Positions 7,606 to 14,847 of a DNA stretch of 23,500 bases are shown here, one piece after another (the first letter of the stretch is position 1; each line of letters opens with the position of its first letter). The stretch lies in contig DKRQ01000015.1 of NCBI GenBank assembly GCA_002472275.1, forward strand, positions 1 through 23,500, read 5' to 3'. The position numbers and the translations under genes were made by a program. Below the pieces are notes generated by a model. That model ran no database searches and was not told the DNA's origin. It saw nothing but the letters and a program-made list of their open reading frames with translations. Source of the DNA: Caryophanales bacterium UBA7278 (GTDB lineage: Bacteria; Bacillota_I; Bacilli_A; RFN20; CAG-826).

Positions 7606-7681
7606 TGGTGCCGCCTGTCGGAATTGAATCAACAACCTACGGTTTACGATACCGTTGCTCTGCCAGTTGAGCTAAGGCGGC
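7606..7681 (-). tRNA. tRNA-Thr (anticodon CGT)
   Basis: 76 nt with encoded CCA. Acceptor stem GCCGCCT/AGGCGGC pairs perfectly; anticodon stem ACGGT/ACCGT encloses loop ATCGTAA with anticodon CGT, reading ACG. D arm (GCTCAACTGGCAGAGC) and T arm (TTGATTCAATTCC) are present. A dedicated CGT threonine tRNA fits a genome rich in G+C at third positions. Confidence 0.95.
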
Positions 7682-7687
7682 GCGGAA

Positions 7688-7716
7688 AATAAATAAACTC
7701 CTCCACCTTTCTTCAA
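7688..7716 (-). promoter_or_regulatory. Possible promoter of tRNA-Thr
   Basis: TTGAAG (7716-7711), 17 bp, TTTATT (7693-7688) on the minus strand. Transcription would start about at the mature 5' end of the tRNA (7681), leaving almost no leader. The -10 match is only moderate. Confidence 0.35.
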
Positions 7717-7756
7717 AAGGAAAAAGACGCTTTGGTCGCGAAGATTCTCTTTTCTA

Positions 7757-8632
7757 TCAAAAAACGCAGAGATAGATGCCGGTCGCCATGAGGATGGAAG
7801 CCGTCAAAACGACGAGGTGCCAGATGAAATGGGCGACTTTCTTTTTCTTAAGCGCGGCAAAAGGAATCATCCCGACCGTATAAACGATGCCACCTCCTAA
7901 GATCCAGAACAAAAGAGGCAAGTTATCTTGCGCCCAGAAAGGCAAGAACATGAGTCCGCTCCAGCCGATCACGAAATACAACGTGAAATGGAGCCAGCGG
8001 ATTCTCCCCGGCCCAAACACCCCCACAAAGGTGATGCCTAGGGCAATAAGAGACCACTGTATGGCAAAGAAAGATAACCCGGCGGCTAACCCCCAGATAT
8101 GCTCCACCATATAAATAAGGTATAAAGGCGCGAACGTTCCTCCGATTTGGAGATAAATGGACGAATAGTCAAAACGCCTAAAGATCGCCTTCACTTTGCT
8201 GCCCCCGCGGAAGGAGTGATATAGGCAAGAGAAAAGCATCTGCAAGAAGAAGCATGACCCATAGACGATGGCCGCGGTTAAGGAAAGGGCGTTATGGGCC
8301 TTAAGAATCATGAGGACGAGGAAAGCGATGGCAACGAGGGCCCCTACCCCATGGGACACCGAATTCCCGATTTCTTCTAGGAGGGCTCTTCGAGGCGGTT
8401 CGTTCTTCCTCCGATTCTCTTTTTTCTTCTCCACCGAGGCGATCTTCTTCTCGGCTTTTAGGGGGTCTGAAACCATTGCCTTTTGGACGCGATATTCATC
8501 GTGCAAGTCCTCTAAAGCAAAGCGATTTTGCGTCTTCATTTGGCTACGGGATTCACGGTATTCCCGCCGCAACTCCCTCTTTTTCTGCCGCAAATCGCGG
8601 ATTTTTTTGTTTCTTTCCTGGGTTTCCATCAT
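7757..8632 (-). CDS. Hemolysin III / YqfA family membrane protein with charged N-terminal extension
   Basis: 291 aa from ATG 8632. Residues 85-291 form the seven-TM hemolysin III (PAQR-related) domain with its conserved polar motifs: NSVSHG at 90-95, S136-x-x-x-H139, FDYSSIYLQIGGTFAP at 154-169 and H268-x-x-x-H272. These His/Asp/Ser residues form the zinc-binding site in relatives. The first 80 residues are an added, highly charged (Lys/Arg/Glu) helix, probably a cytoplasmic coiled coil, which the usual ~210-aa family members lack. Biochemical function in bacteria is unclear despite the name. The frame allows a TTG at 8635; ATG 8632 or 8629 is likelier. No Shine-Dalgarno lies close to the start. 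Promoter at 8658-8685. Confidence 0.9.
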   Translation of the reverse strand: MMETQERNKKIRDLRQKKRELRREYRESRSQMKTQNRFALEDLHDEYRVQKAMVSDPLKAEKKIASVEKKKENRRKNEPPRRALLEEIGNSVSHGVGALVAIAFLVLMILKAHNALSLTAAIVYGSCFFLQMLFSCLYHSFRGGSKVKAIFRRFDYSSIYLQIGGTFAPLYLIYMVEHIWGLAAGLSFFAIQWSLIALGITFVGVFGPGRIRWLHFTLYFVIGWSGLMFLPFWAQDNLPLLFWILGGGIVYTVGMIPFAALKKKKVAHFIWHLVVLTASILMATGIYLCVF

Positions 8633-8657
8633 CAATCTAGTTTTTAAAACCAGATGT

Positions 8658-8685
8658 ATTATATTATCTCCTTCCTTAAGCGCAA
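8658..8685 (-). promoter_or_regulatory. Promoter of the hemolysin III gene
   Basis: TTGCGC (8685-8680), 16 bp, perfect TATAAT (8663-8658) on the minus strand. The predicted start, near 8651, leaves a leader of about 20 nt with no ribosome site. The purine-rich AAGGAAGGAG lies inside the promoter spacer and so is not transcribed. Confidence 0.6.
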
Positions 8686-8724
8686 GAAAAATGCCCCGCT
8701 TACTAGGCGATTTTCCAATTACCC

Positions 8725-9309
8725 CTATTGGACCTTCATCACATGGCTCGTTCCGCTGGCGCCGCCCCCGATCAAAGTGCCGGCGTTAGTGGAAAAGGTT
8801 ACCGCGAGGGTCCCTTCGCCAACGCTGCTAGGCGCGAACAACAAGACGACACGCTGGAAATAGTATTCCTGATGGACGTCGGGGACGCGGAATTTGGCGC
8901 TGAGTCTAGACGCGGGCGTGCCACGGACGTCCACGGAGGTCTTCTCCGTCAAGGCCGTGGAATCAAGCTCGTAGAAATCCAAGGGACCGTTCAGCCCGAT
9001 GTAGGTGAAAGTCGCGGTCAACTCGAAGTTCCCCAAATTGTCCTTGCCGGGGGCATAGGAGAAATCGTAGACGAGCCAGTATTCCTTGGACGTTTCAAAG
9101 CCCGTGATGGGTTGATACTTTGAGTAATCGACCACCACGCTGCCGCGAACGCGGTCCATCTGTCCGTATTTGACGGTGGAAATTGAAATGGAATCGTCGC
9201 CATAGCCCGAGAAAGCACCGGTGTCGATGCCCGTTTCGTCGCGGACGACGCACCCGCAGAGGACCAAAGGGGCAATGAGCAGCAATAGAGACTTAGGCTT
9301 CGTTTTCAT
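8725..9309 (-). CDS. Putative lipoprotein, unknown function
   Basis: 194 aa. Residues 1-20 are a lipoprotein signal: basic start (MKTKPK), a hydrophobic stretch and lipobox L-C-G-C with Cys20 as the lipidated residue. The mature part is rich in beta-prone, Thr/Ser/Tyr segments, suggesting an all-beta fold, and has no motif I recognise. Its first 17 nt overlap the end of the upstream membrane-protein gene, so the two are probably translationally coupled and work together at the outer face of the membrane. The stop is at 8725; beyond it I see no convincing terminator before the hemolysin III promoter. Confidence 0.8.
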   Translation of the reverse strand: MKTKPKSLLLLIAPLVLCGCVVRDETGIDTGAFSGYGDDSISISTVKYGQMDRVRGSVVVDYSKYQPITGFETSKEYWLVYDFSYAPGKDNLGNFELTATFTYIGLNGPLDFYELDSTALTEKTSVDVRGTPASRLSAKFRVPDVHQEYYFQRVVLLFAPSSVGEGTLAVTFSTNAGTLIGGGASGTSHVMKVQ

Positions 9310-10387
9310 GCTTTTCGCCCCCTTTGATTTTGATGAACCCTTTTACGGAATAGGTTTTGCCCGTGGCTTTTTCCGCCGCCACCTTAAGATCTTCCAGTAG
9401 ACGAGGGAAATCGCGGAGGAAGGCCTTCCCGTGAGAGGTATGCGCCTGCGTCTTGTCGGTCACCGGAAGGGAAATGTAATCCTGCTTGGAATCCACTCCC
9501 CCGAAAACGCCGGCTCCGTCCGGGCTTAGAAAGACCCTGTAGGAAGGACGGGAGATGATGAGGGTGTCGCCTCCACTCGCTTCTAGCTGCATCCCGCCGA
9601 TCACGGCGCGGTCGCTTCCCGTTTTCCATATTTCCTTCACGAGGGCCTTGATGAGTTTTTTGCCACCGCCAACCCCAATTAATTCGAAAATTAATTCGAA
9701 ACCATAATCCTTGACGGTGAGGATGAAGCTCGCCAGGGACCATGCGAGCAGTAGGAACGATACCCCATCCATCACCGCGTTGCCGACCCATTCGAAACGG
9801 TACCAGTTGATGGGAATGAGGACCGCGGGGAGCAAACATGCGATGAAAAGGCAGGTCATCAATACATAGTATTTTCGATAGCCCATCCGCTTTAGGTAGG
9901 CCACGAAAGCCACGATCGCAATGCCCGCGTAGTAAACCGTGGCCACCACGTAGCCTATCCAGTTTTCATTGATCGCGGTTTTCCAAGAAACCGGCTTCCA
10001 AGAAACCAATTTGATGTTGAGGTATTCTCCCGTTAGGGTGAGGGAGGTCGTGGTCAACTCCGTGGTCCCTGGGGCGATGGAGCACGGAACGTCGTTGCTG
10101 ACGACCTGGTTTTTCTCGCCCAGGGTATCGAGGGCTTCCAAATTGAGTTGGATGGTCTCCATGGTGAAATGGTCGCCGTTGAAGACCTTTGCCTCGATCA
10201 CGAAGGTCGTTTTATTGCTTTCCACGTCATAAGTCATCGAGGTCGCATAGTCCCTCGAGATGATGGAACCGCCCGTGACGGCGATGTTCGTGAGCCCCTT
10301 CGTCCCGAAAGTGATCAAAAGGACGCTGAGGCCGGCGACGATGACGTATTTAAGGAGGATCGGGATGCGATGAAAAAACTCTAACAT
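9293..10387 (-). CDS. Multi-pass membrane protein of unknown function
   Basis: 364 aa from ATG 10387. TM segments near 12-28, 143-163, 173-192 and 207-224. The loop 30-140 is polar and probably extracellular (Thr-rich, beta-prone); residues 240-364 form a probably cytoplasmic domain. No known family recognised. It carries two tiny in-frame duplications: VSWKP/VSWKT (DNA repeat at 9981-10007) and FELIFELI (near 9675-9701). The frame is open up to 10558, but that would run into gltX and through the shared promoter region. No good ribosome site precedes 10387; a strong one (AAGGGGGG) instead precedes a 12-codon leader frame whose stop overlaps this start, hinting at coupled re-initiation. The 3' end overlaps the lipoprotein gene. 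Confidence 0.75.
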   Translation of the reverse strand: MLEFFHRIPILLKYVIVAGLSVLLITFGTKGLTNIAVTGGSIISRDYATSMTYDVESNKTTFVIEAKVFNGDHFTMETIQLNLEALDTLGEKNQVVSNDVPCSIAPGTTELTTTSLTLTGEYLNIKLVSWKPVSWKTAINENWIGYVVATVYYAGIAIVAFVAYLKRMGYRKYYVLMTCLFIACLLPAVLIPINWYRFEWVGNAVMDGVSFLLLAWSLASFILTVKDYGFELIFELIGVGGGKKLIKALVKEIWKTGSDRAVIGGMQLEASGGDTLIISRPSYRVFLSPDGAGVFGGVDSKQDYISLPVTDKTQAHTSHGKAFLRDFPRLLEDLKVAAEKATGKTYSVKGFIKIKGGEKHENEA

Positions 10388-10419
10388 AGAAAGACGATGG
10401 CTCGCTTTGCTTCGACCAT
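10381..10419 (-). CDS. Possible 12-residue leader peptide upstream of the membrane-protein gene
   Basis: ATG 10419 follows the G-rich ribosome site AAGGGGGG (10430-10423) and encodes MVEAKRAIVFLC before TAG at 10383-10381. The stop lies 1-6 nt past the start of the next gene (ATGTTAG), a geometry typical of stop-start coupling. The spacing of the ribosome site to the ATG (3 nt) is short, and the predicted transcript start (about 10435) leaves little RNA before it, so this is tentative. Confidence 0.3.
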   Translation of the reverse strand: MVEAKRAIVFLC

Positions 10420-10441
10420 ATTCCCCCCTTAGGTTATTGCC

Positions 10442-10447
10442 ATTATA
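10442..10447 (-). promoter_or_regulatory. -10 box for the membrane-protein/lipoprotein operon
   Basis: Perfect TATAAT on the minus strand within GGGTATAATGG. No recognisable -35 at 16-18 bp. It lies in the 161-bp space shared with the divergent gltX gene. Confidence 0.45.
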
Positions 10448-10513
10448 CCCATGGACGGAAAAAAGGTTAGAGGAGAATCTCTCTTCCTGATGGAAGTTTG
10501 TCACTAGCAAAGA

Positions 10514-10519
10514 TATAAT
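10514..10519 (+). promoter_or_regulatory. -10 box of gltX
   Basis: Perfect TATAAT 15 bp before the strong ribosome site AAGGAGG (10534-10540). No clear -35 at 16-18 bp. The divergent -10 for the opposite operon lies about 70 bp away, so the two units share a control region. Confidence 0.5.
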
Positions 10520-10548
10520 TCTCCCGCTCCTAGAAGGAGGAACGACCC

Positions 10549-12210
10549 ATGGCAACAAACGAAGAACTAGCCGAACTGCTATTCCCCGAGGTCACCGAGA
10601 CCATCGAGGACCTCGAGAAGAGGTTTCCCCCGCGCAACCTGCCCGAAGGGGCTCAGGTCACGCGTTTCGCCCCTTCCCCCACCGGCTTTCTGCACACCGG
10701 CTCCCTTTTCACCTCGATGATTTCCTATATCGTCGCCAAGCAATCCGGAGGCGTCTATTGCTTCCGTCTTGAGGACACCGACACCAAGAGGACCATCGAA
10801 GGATCCGGCGACCTCCTCATCGACCAACTTGCCGTCTTTGGCATCAATGCCGACGAAGGCTATTTCCCCGGCGGCGATAAAGGCGCTTATGGCCCCTATA
10901 AGCAGTCGGAACGCCGCATGATCTATAAGACCGTCATCAAGGAACTCATCCGTCGCGGCCGCGCCTACCCCGACTTCTGCACGCCCGAGGACCTCGATGC
11001 GATCCGCAAAGCCCAAGAGGCTTCCAAAGTCCTCCCTGGTTACTATGGCGTTTACGCCCGCGATAGGAACCTCACCGTCGACGAAAGGATCGAAAAGATC
11101 AAGGCGGGCACCCCGTGGGTCATCCGTTTCTATAGCAATGGCGACCACTCCCGCAAAACGAAGTTCATCGACGCCATCAGGGGCGAAATCGAACTCCAGG
11201 ACAACGACACCGACGTCGTCATCCTCAAATCCGATGGCCTACCGACCTACCACTTCGCCCACGTTTGCGACGACCACTTCATGAGGACCACCCTCATCAC
11301 CCGTGGCGAGGAATGGATCCCGAGCACCCCGATCCACCTCGATATGTTCCGCGCGCTCGAGTGGAAGGCCCCCAAATACGCCCACATCCCCTCCATCATG
11401 AAACTCGACCACGGCAACAAGAGGAAACTCTCCAAGAGGAAAGACGCCGAAGCGGCCGTCTCCTACTTCCTCGACCTCGGCTATAACCCCGAGGCCCTCA
11501 AGGTCTATTTGATGTCCATCGCCAACTCCAACTTCGAGGAATGGGCCATCGCCAACAAGACCTTCGACCTTGGCAAGTTCAAATTCTCCATCAAGAAGAT
11601 GTCCCTCGACGGCGCCCTCTTCGACCTCGATAAGCTCAACTACTTCTCCAAGGAGATCATCGCCAGGATGCCCCTTGAGGAGGAGTTCCTCGCGGTGCGT
11701 GCCTATGCCGAGGCCCATGAGCCCGAGTTCCTTGCCAAAATCGATGCCGATCCCAGCTATTTCAAGAAAATCCTCAACATCGAAAAGGACAGGAAGAACC
11801 CGAGGAAGGACTACGCCAAATACAGCGACATCTACCCCCTCATCCGTTTCTTCTACGATGACGAATACGCCAAAATCGCCGCCAATCCCCTTCCTTTTAA
11901 CGAAAACGCCCCCAAATCCACGATCAAGGCGTTCCTTCTAGACGCATCCAAATCCATGCCCTTCGGCGTGGATGAGGCCGCTTGGTTCGCCGCGGTCAAG
12001 GAACTAGGCGCCAAGCACGGCTATGCCTCCTCCAACAAGGACTATAAGGAAAACCCCTCGGCCTTCGTCGGATCGCTAAGCGACGCCGCGGAAGCTCTCC
12101 GCATCGCGATCGTCGGAAGCAAGGAATCCCCTAACCTCCACGAGATCATCGAGATCCTCGGTCAGGAGAGGGTCAGCAAAAGACTCGAAGGCGTGTCCGC
12201 TTCTTTATAA
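10549..12210 (+). CDS. gltX: Glutamate--tRNA ligase
   Basis: 553 aa, class I synthetase. The HIGH equivalent is HTGS at 49-52 within FAPSPTGFLHTGS, and the KMSKS equivalent is KLSKR at 293-297. FRLEDTDTKR at 72-81 and DGLPTYHFAHVCDDH at 229-243 are characteristic glutamyl-enzyme blocks. It is longer than the ~480-aa E. coli type, matching a long form I associate with some Firmicutes. It charges tRNA-Glu with glutamate in the cytoplasm; whether it also charges tRNA-Gln cannot be read from this window. The start is fixed by AAGGAGG 8 nt upstream of ATG 10549. A terminator follows at 12230, and tRNA-Glu lies 105 bp downstream on the same strand. Confidence 0.97.
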   Translation: MATNEELAELLFPEVTETIEDLEKRFPPRNLPEGAQVTRFAPSPTGFLHTGSLFTSMISYIVAKQSGGVYCFRLEDTDTKRTIEGSGDLLIDQLAVFGINADEGYFPGGDKGAYGPYKQSERRMIYKTVIKELIRRGRAYPDFCTPEDLDAIRKAQEASKVLPGYYGVYARDRNLTVDERIEKIKAGTPWVIRFYSNGDHSRKTKFIDAIRGEIELQDNDTDVVILKSDGLPTYHFAHVCDDHFMRTTLITRGEEWIPSTPIHLDMFRALEWKAPKYAHIPSIMKLDHGNKRKLSKRKDAEAAVSYFLDLGYNPEALKVYLMSIANSNFEEWAIANKTFDLGKFKFSIKKMSLDGALFDLDKLNYFSKEIIARMPLEEEFLAVRAYAEAHEPEFLAKIDADPSYFKKILNIEKDRKNPRKDYAKYSDIYPLIRFFYDDEYAKIAANPLPFNENAPKSTIKAFLLDASKSMPFGVDEAAWFAAVKELGAKHGYASSNKDYKENPSAFVGSLSDAAEALRIAIVGSKESPNLHEIIEILGQERVSKRLEGVSASL

Positions 12211-12229
12211 GAAGAAACCAAATGTGATT

Positions 12230-12255
12230 AAGGGCCTAGGCGCGGGCCCTTTTCC
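12230..12255 (+). terminator. Terminator after gltX
   Basis: AAGGGCC (12230-12236), 8-nt loop, GGCCCTT (12245-12251), then TT and a pyrimidine run. 19 bp after the gltX stop. Confidence 0.75.
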
Positions 12256-12269
12256 TTTGCTCTTTGTTG

Positions 12270-12298
12270 TTGATTCCTAAAAAGGGATGTGGTTAAAT
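12270..12298 (+). promoter_or_regulatory. Promoter of tRNA-Glu
   Basis: TTGATT (12270-12275), 17 bp, TTAAAT (12293-12298). The start near 12305 gives a leader of about 10 nt before the tRNA. Lying after the gltX terminator, it lets the tRNA be expressed on its own. Confidence 0.55.
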
Positions 12299-12315
12299 AC
12301 CCTTCGCCGAAACAT

Positions 12316-12390
12316 GGCCCCATGGTCAATCGGTTAAGACGGAACCCTCTCAAGGTTCAATGACTGGTTCGACTCCAGTTGGGGTCACCA
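12316..12390 (+). tRNA. tRNA-Glu (anticodon CTC)
   Basis: 75 nt with encoded CCA. Acceptor GGCCCCA/TGGGGTC pairs with one G-T wobble; anticodon stem GAACC/GGTTC encloses CTCTCAA, anticodon CTC, reading GAG. T arm CTGGTTCGACTCCAG is canonical. Many bacteria read both Glu codons with a TTC tRNA alone, so a CTC isoacceptor fits a GAG-rich genome. It lies beside its own synthetase gene. Confidence 0.96.
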
Positions 12391-12402
12391 CACGGTGACT
12401 TA

Positions 12403-12427
12403 AGCCCTCGCGAAAGCGGGGGCTTTC
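12403..12427 (+). terminator. Terminator after tRNA-Glu
   Basis: AGCCCTCGC (12403-12411), GAAA tetraloop, GCGGGGGCT (12416-12424), 9 bp with one G-T pair, then TTCTTATT. It abuts the 3' end of the convergent minus-strand gene at 12428 and may also help end that transcript, though the minus-strand side has no good T-tract. Confidence 0.8.
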
Positions 12428-13462
12428 TTATTCGTCCTTCCCCTTCCTCTCCTCTTCTTCGTATTTGCGTCTGGCCTCTTCGACCTTGGCTTTGATTTCC
12501 TTGATCTCGTCGGGGTTGCCATTTGGATCGTTTTCGAGGTTTCTAATGGCCTCTTCCGCCTCGAAGAAGCTATGCTCGACGAGTTGCTTCTTAAATAGGA
12601 AGGCCCACTCGTCTTCCATGAGGAAGGCTAGAGGCAAAAGGAAGACAATCGAAAGATATCCGGCGCATAGCCCAACAAAGGTGGTGAGATTCGGGTCTTT
12701 GTTGAAGAAGAAGGTGATTCCCGCGCCTAGAGCAAAGCCAAGGGGGAAGAAAAGGTAAATCGGCCATAAAGCCCTGGCCTTCAGGCGATGATATTCCCCG
12801 ACGAAACGCGGCCTTGCCCGCAAGAAGAAGGCGTTGGCCTCCCCTCCTTTGCCGCCCATCCTCATGCGGTAATAGACGTTGAGGATCATCTTCGAGATGA
12901 AGAAGAGGAAGGCGGTCGCGAAGAAGAAGGTGAGGGATAATCCCTCAACGGAGATGGCGGTGTTGAGTTCCTGATGGCTGCCTAAATAGGAATAGAAACC
13001 ATCCCAGTTCGAAGAGGCAAGAAGGGCGTTGATATCGTTCCACTGCCCCGCCAAGACGGGGTTGGCGTTCACCACCGCCGTGAAAACAAGCGTGGAAACG
13101 AAAGAGAACAAAGCCGAAGCGAGGATGGTCTTCAATAAGGCGACGAACACGCGGTAGCAGCCAAAGAATGTCGGGCTATAATACGCCGAGAAGAATAGGA
13201 GCGCGTTACGCGCGGAAAGAGGCTCCCCCGCTTTCGTCCTGGCCACTTGGATTTGGAAGGAAAGCAAGGACGGGATAAACACAAAGGGGATCGAAAGCAG
13301 GAGCAAAGTCGGCGAAAAAAGCGCGGGCAAAAACGAAATCGCGGCGACTAGATAATGGACGAAAGCCAACGCGAAATAGCTGGGCGCGTCCTTTTTGAAG
13401 GCCGGAACGACCTTGGCCTTAAGCTTCTTATTGACGTTTTCCACTGAGGTTAAGCTCCGCAT
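12428..13462 (-). CDS. Six-TM membrane protein with C-terminal charged coiled coil, unknown function
   Basis: 344 aa from ATG 13462. Hydrophobic segments at about 30-47, 50-70, 103-131, 175-196, 231-253 and 261-282. The C-terminal 45 residues (from about 300) are a Glu/Lys/Arg-rich helix, likely a cytoplasmic coiled coil. No family recognised. The start overlaps the NERD-like gene upstream by 35 bp; GTG 13444, preceded at 10 nt by GGAG, is an alternative start. The frame's first Met at 13498 is too deep in the upstream gene to be likely. It is the last of three overlapping or abutting genes headed by deoD, and probably acts with the NERD-like protein before it. Confidence 0.75.
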   Translation of the reverse strand: MRSLTSVENVNKKLKAKVVPAFKKDAPSYFALAFVHYLVAAISFLPALFSPTLLLLSIPFVFIPSLLSFQIQVARTKAGEPLSARNALLFFSAYYSPTFFGCYRVFVALLKTILASALFSFVSTLVFTAVVNANPVLAGQWNDINALLASSNWDGFYSYLGSHQELNTAISVEGLSLTFFFATAFLFFISKMILNVYYRMRMGGKGGEANAFFLRARPRFVGEYHRLKARALWPIYLFFPLGFALGAGITFFFNKDPNLTTFVGLCAGYLSIVFLLPLAFLMEDEWAFLFKKQLVEHSFFEAEEAIRNLENDPNGNPDEIKEIKAKVEEARRKYEEEERKGKDE

Positions 13463-14060
13463 AATCCCGCGCGGCGACGGCGATCTGCGTCTCATCAAGG
13501 AAGGGGACGTCTGGATCGGATTCCAAATCGCGGATGAGCCTCGGGAGCTGACGGAGGGAAACCACGTATTCCTGGTTCGACCCGTCGGTCTCGAAGGGGG
13601 TGATGAAGCAATCGTCGTTAATCAAAACCACGGAGACGAAGATGCGCGGATCGGTGTCGCCCATTAGGGAAAGGCGTTCCACCCTCACGCGGTTCTTCAA
13701 AAGGGGGTTAGGCACATAGGTGGCCTTTTGTTTCTTATAGAAAATCCAGGCTTTGTTATGCTGGGTCGCCACGACGGCCCCGTCGTAATAACGGTCCCTG
13801 ATGCAATAGATGAATTTGTTGCCGATCAGGATATGGTCAACGTGGAATTCCTCTTCCCCCGCGGTTTTGTTGGAGAAGTCGTTGATTAGGTAATAGTCCC
13901 CGTCGAGCGCCACTTGGTAGACCTTCTTGTAGTAGGCCCTGACCGTGCGGTGCTTGTAGAAAAGTCTCTTCACCGGCGCGTATAGCACCCAAAAGACGAA
14001 CAAAAGCGCCGCGGCACTAAGGCATACGGAAAATAGCGCGATCTCGACGGGAAAGGGCAT
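13428..14060 (-). CDS. Membrane-anchored NERD-like protein with degenerate active site
   Basis: 210 aa. One TM segment at 8-28, then a basic linker and a domain resembling NERD (nuclease-related domain, a restriction-endonuclease-like fold): VDHILIGNKFIYCIRDRYYDG at 74-94 matches the pattern D-H-[IV]-[IV]-x-G-x-x-[IV]-[IV]-x-x-E-x-K-x-[YW]-x-G, W105 follows, then NPLLKN at 118-123 and the strand IFVSVVLI at 140-147. The expected Glu and Lys are Arg88 and Arg90, so nuclease activity seems lost, although Asp75 remains. The family match is my pattern reading. Start ATG 14060 shares one base with the deoD stop (TGATG), indicating translational coupling. Confidence 0.65.
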   Translation of the reverse strand: MPFPVEIALFSVCLSAAALLFVFWVLYAPVKRLFYKHRTVRAYYKKVYQVALDGDYYLINDFSNKTAGEEEFHVDHILIGNKFIYCIRDRYYDGAVVATQHNKAWIFYKKQKATYVPNPLLKNRVRVERLSLMGDTDPRIFVSVVLINDDCFITPFETDGSNQEYVVSLRQLPRLIRDLESDPDVPFLDETQIAVAARDYAELNLSGKRQ

Positions 14061-14776
14061 CAGGCGAACCTTTCCGCGACGGCGATGCCGAGTTCGATCA
14101 TCTTGTTAAGGCCGGTCTGCCTTTCCTCGGGGGAAAGGATGGTCGGAACGAGGAAGGAATCGGAAATGGTGAGGAGGCAAAGGGCCTTCTTGCCGAGTTT
14201 GGCGGCGTTCGCGTAAAGGGCATAGGCCTCCATCTCGACGGCGAGGACGCCCATCGCGGCCCATTTCTTCCATAGATCGGGGCTCGATTCGTAGAAGGTG
14301 TCGCTAGAGAGGATGTTGCCGCAATGGACCTGCTGGCCCCTCTCCCTGCCGATTTGCACGGCGGCCTCAACGAGGTCATAGTCGGCGATGGCGCTATAGG
14401 TGCCATTGACGCCAAGATGGGTCGGCCACGCGGAATTGGTGCAGGCGCCCATGCCTAAAACAATGTCGCCGACGTGGACTTTTTCCTGATAGGAACCAGA
14501 GGTGCCGATGCGGATGATGGCTTCGACCCCGTATTCGCTATAGAGCTCATGGGAATAGATGCCGATGGAGGGCATGCCCATCCCCGAGGCCATGACGGAC
14601 ACCCTTTTGCCGGACTTGGTGAAACCGGTGTATCCGTTGACGCCGCGGACGTTATTGACGAGTTTAGCATCGACGAGGAAGTTCTCGGCGATGTATTTGG
14701 CGCGGAGAGGATCCCCCGGCATCAAAACGACCTTCGCGAAATCGCCCTTCTGGGCAGAGTTATGTGGTGTGGGCAT
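14060..14776 (-). CDS. deoD: Purine-nucleoside phosphorylase, DeoD type
   Basis: 238 aa, the standard DeoD size. Visible family blocks: GDPLRA at 21-26 (phosphate binding), SGMGMPS at 64-70, GTSG at 91-94, VEMEA at 180-184 (ribose/purine site) and SDS at 205-207 with the catalytic Asp206. It splits purine (deoxy)nucleosides with phosphate to the free base and (deoxy)ribose-1-phosphate in the cytoplasm, for salvage. The start ATG 14776 follows AAAGGAG at a good distance; the frame's earlier start (14830) lies upstream of it and is unlikely. Just upstream, TTTGGC-AAAA-GCCAAA (14805-14790) can form a small hairpin next to the ribosome site. It heads the operon with the NERD-like and six-TM genes. 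Confidence 0.95.
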   Translation of the reverse strand: MPTPHNSAQKGDFAKVVLMPGDPLRAKYIAENFLVDAKLVNNVRGVNGYTGFTKSGKRVSVMASGMGMPSIGIYSHELYSEYGVEAIIRIGTSGSYQEKVHVGDIVLGMGACTNSAWPTHLGVNGTYSAIADYDLVEAAVQIGRERGQQVHCGNILSSDTFYESSPDLWKKWAAMGVLAVEMEAYALYANAAKLGKKALCLLTISDSFLVPTILSPEERQTGLNKMIELGIAVAERFA

Positions 14777-14847
14777 TTTGTTCTCCTTTTTTGGCTTTTG
14801 CCAAATCTCACGGTTTAAGTTTAACGGCAAGTGAAAGAGAAAGAAAT

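Noticed and set aside
7690..7756. Terminator after the hemolysin III gene
   Set aside because: Only 3-4-bp pairings before the T-run; not strong enough to call.
8700..8745. Terminator after the lipoprotein gene (CCAAT...ATTGG and GCC...GGC pairings)
   Set aside because: Stems of 3-5 bp, one of them covering the stop codon; not convincing as a terminator on the minus strand.
9981..10007. 12-bp tandem direct repeat as a mobile-element footprint
   Set aside because: It is in frame (VSWKP/VSWKT) inside a coding region, so a slippage duplication is the simpler reading.
10388..10558. 57-codon upstream extension of the 364-aa membrane protein
   Set aside because: It would overlap the gltX start and pass through its ribosome site and both -10 boxes.
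14098..14415. Open frames on either strand inside deoD, glmS, gltX and the subtilase
   Set aside because: All lack ribosome sites and family motifs and mirror the codon bias of the real genes.
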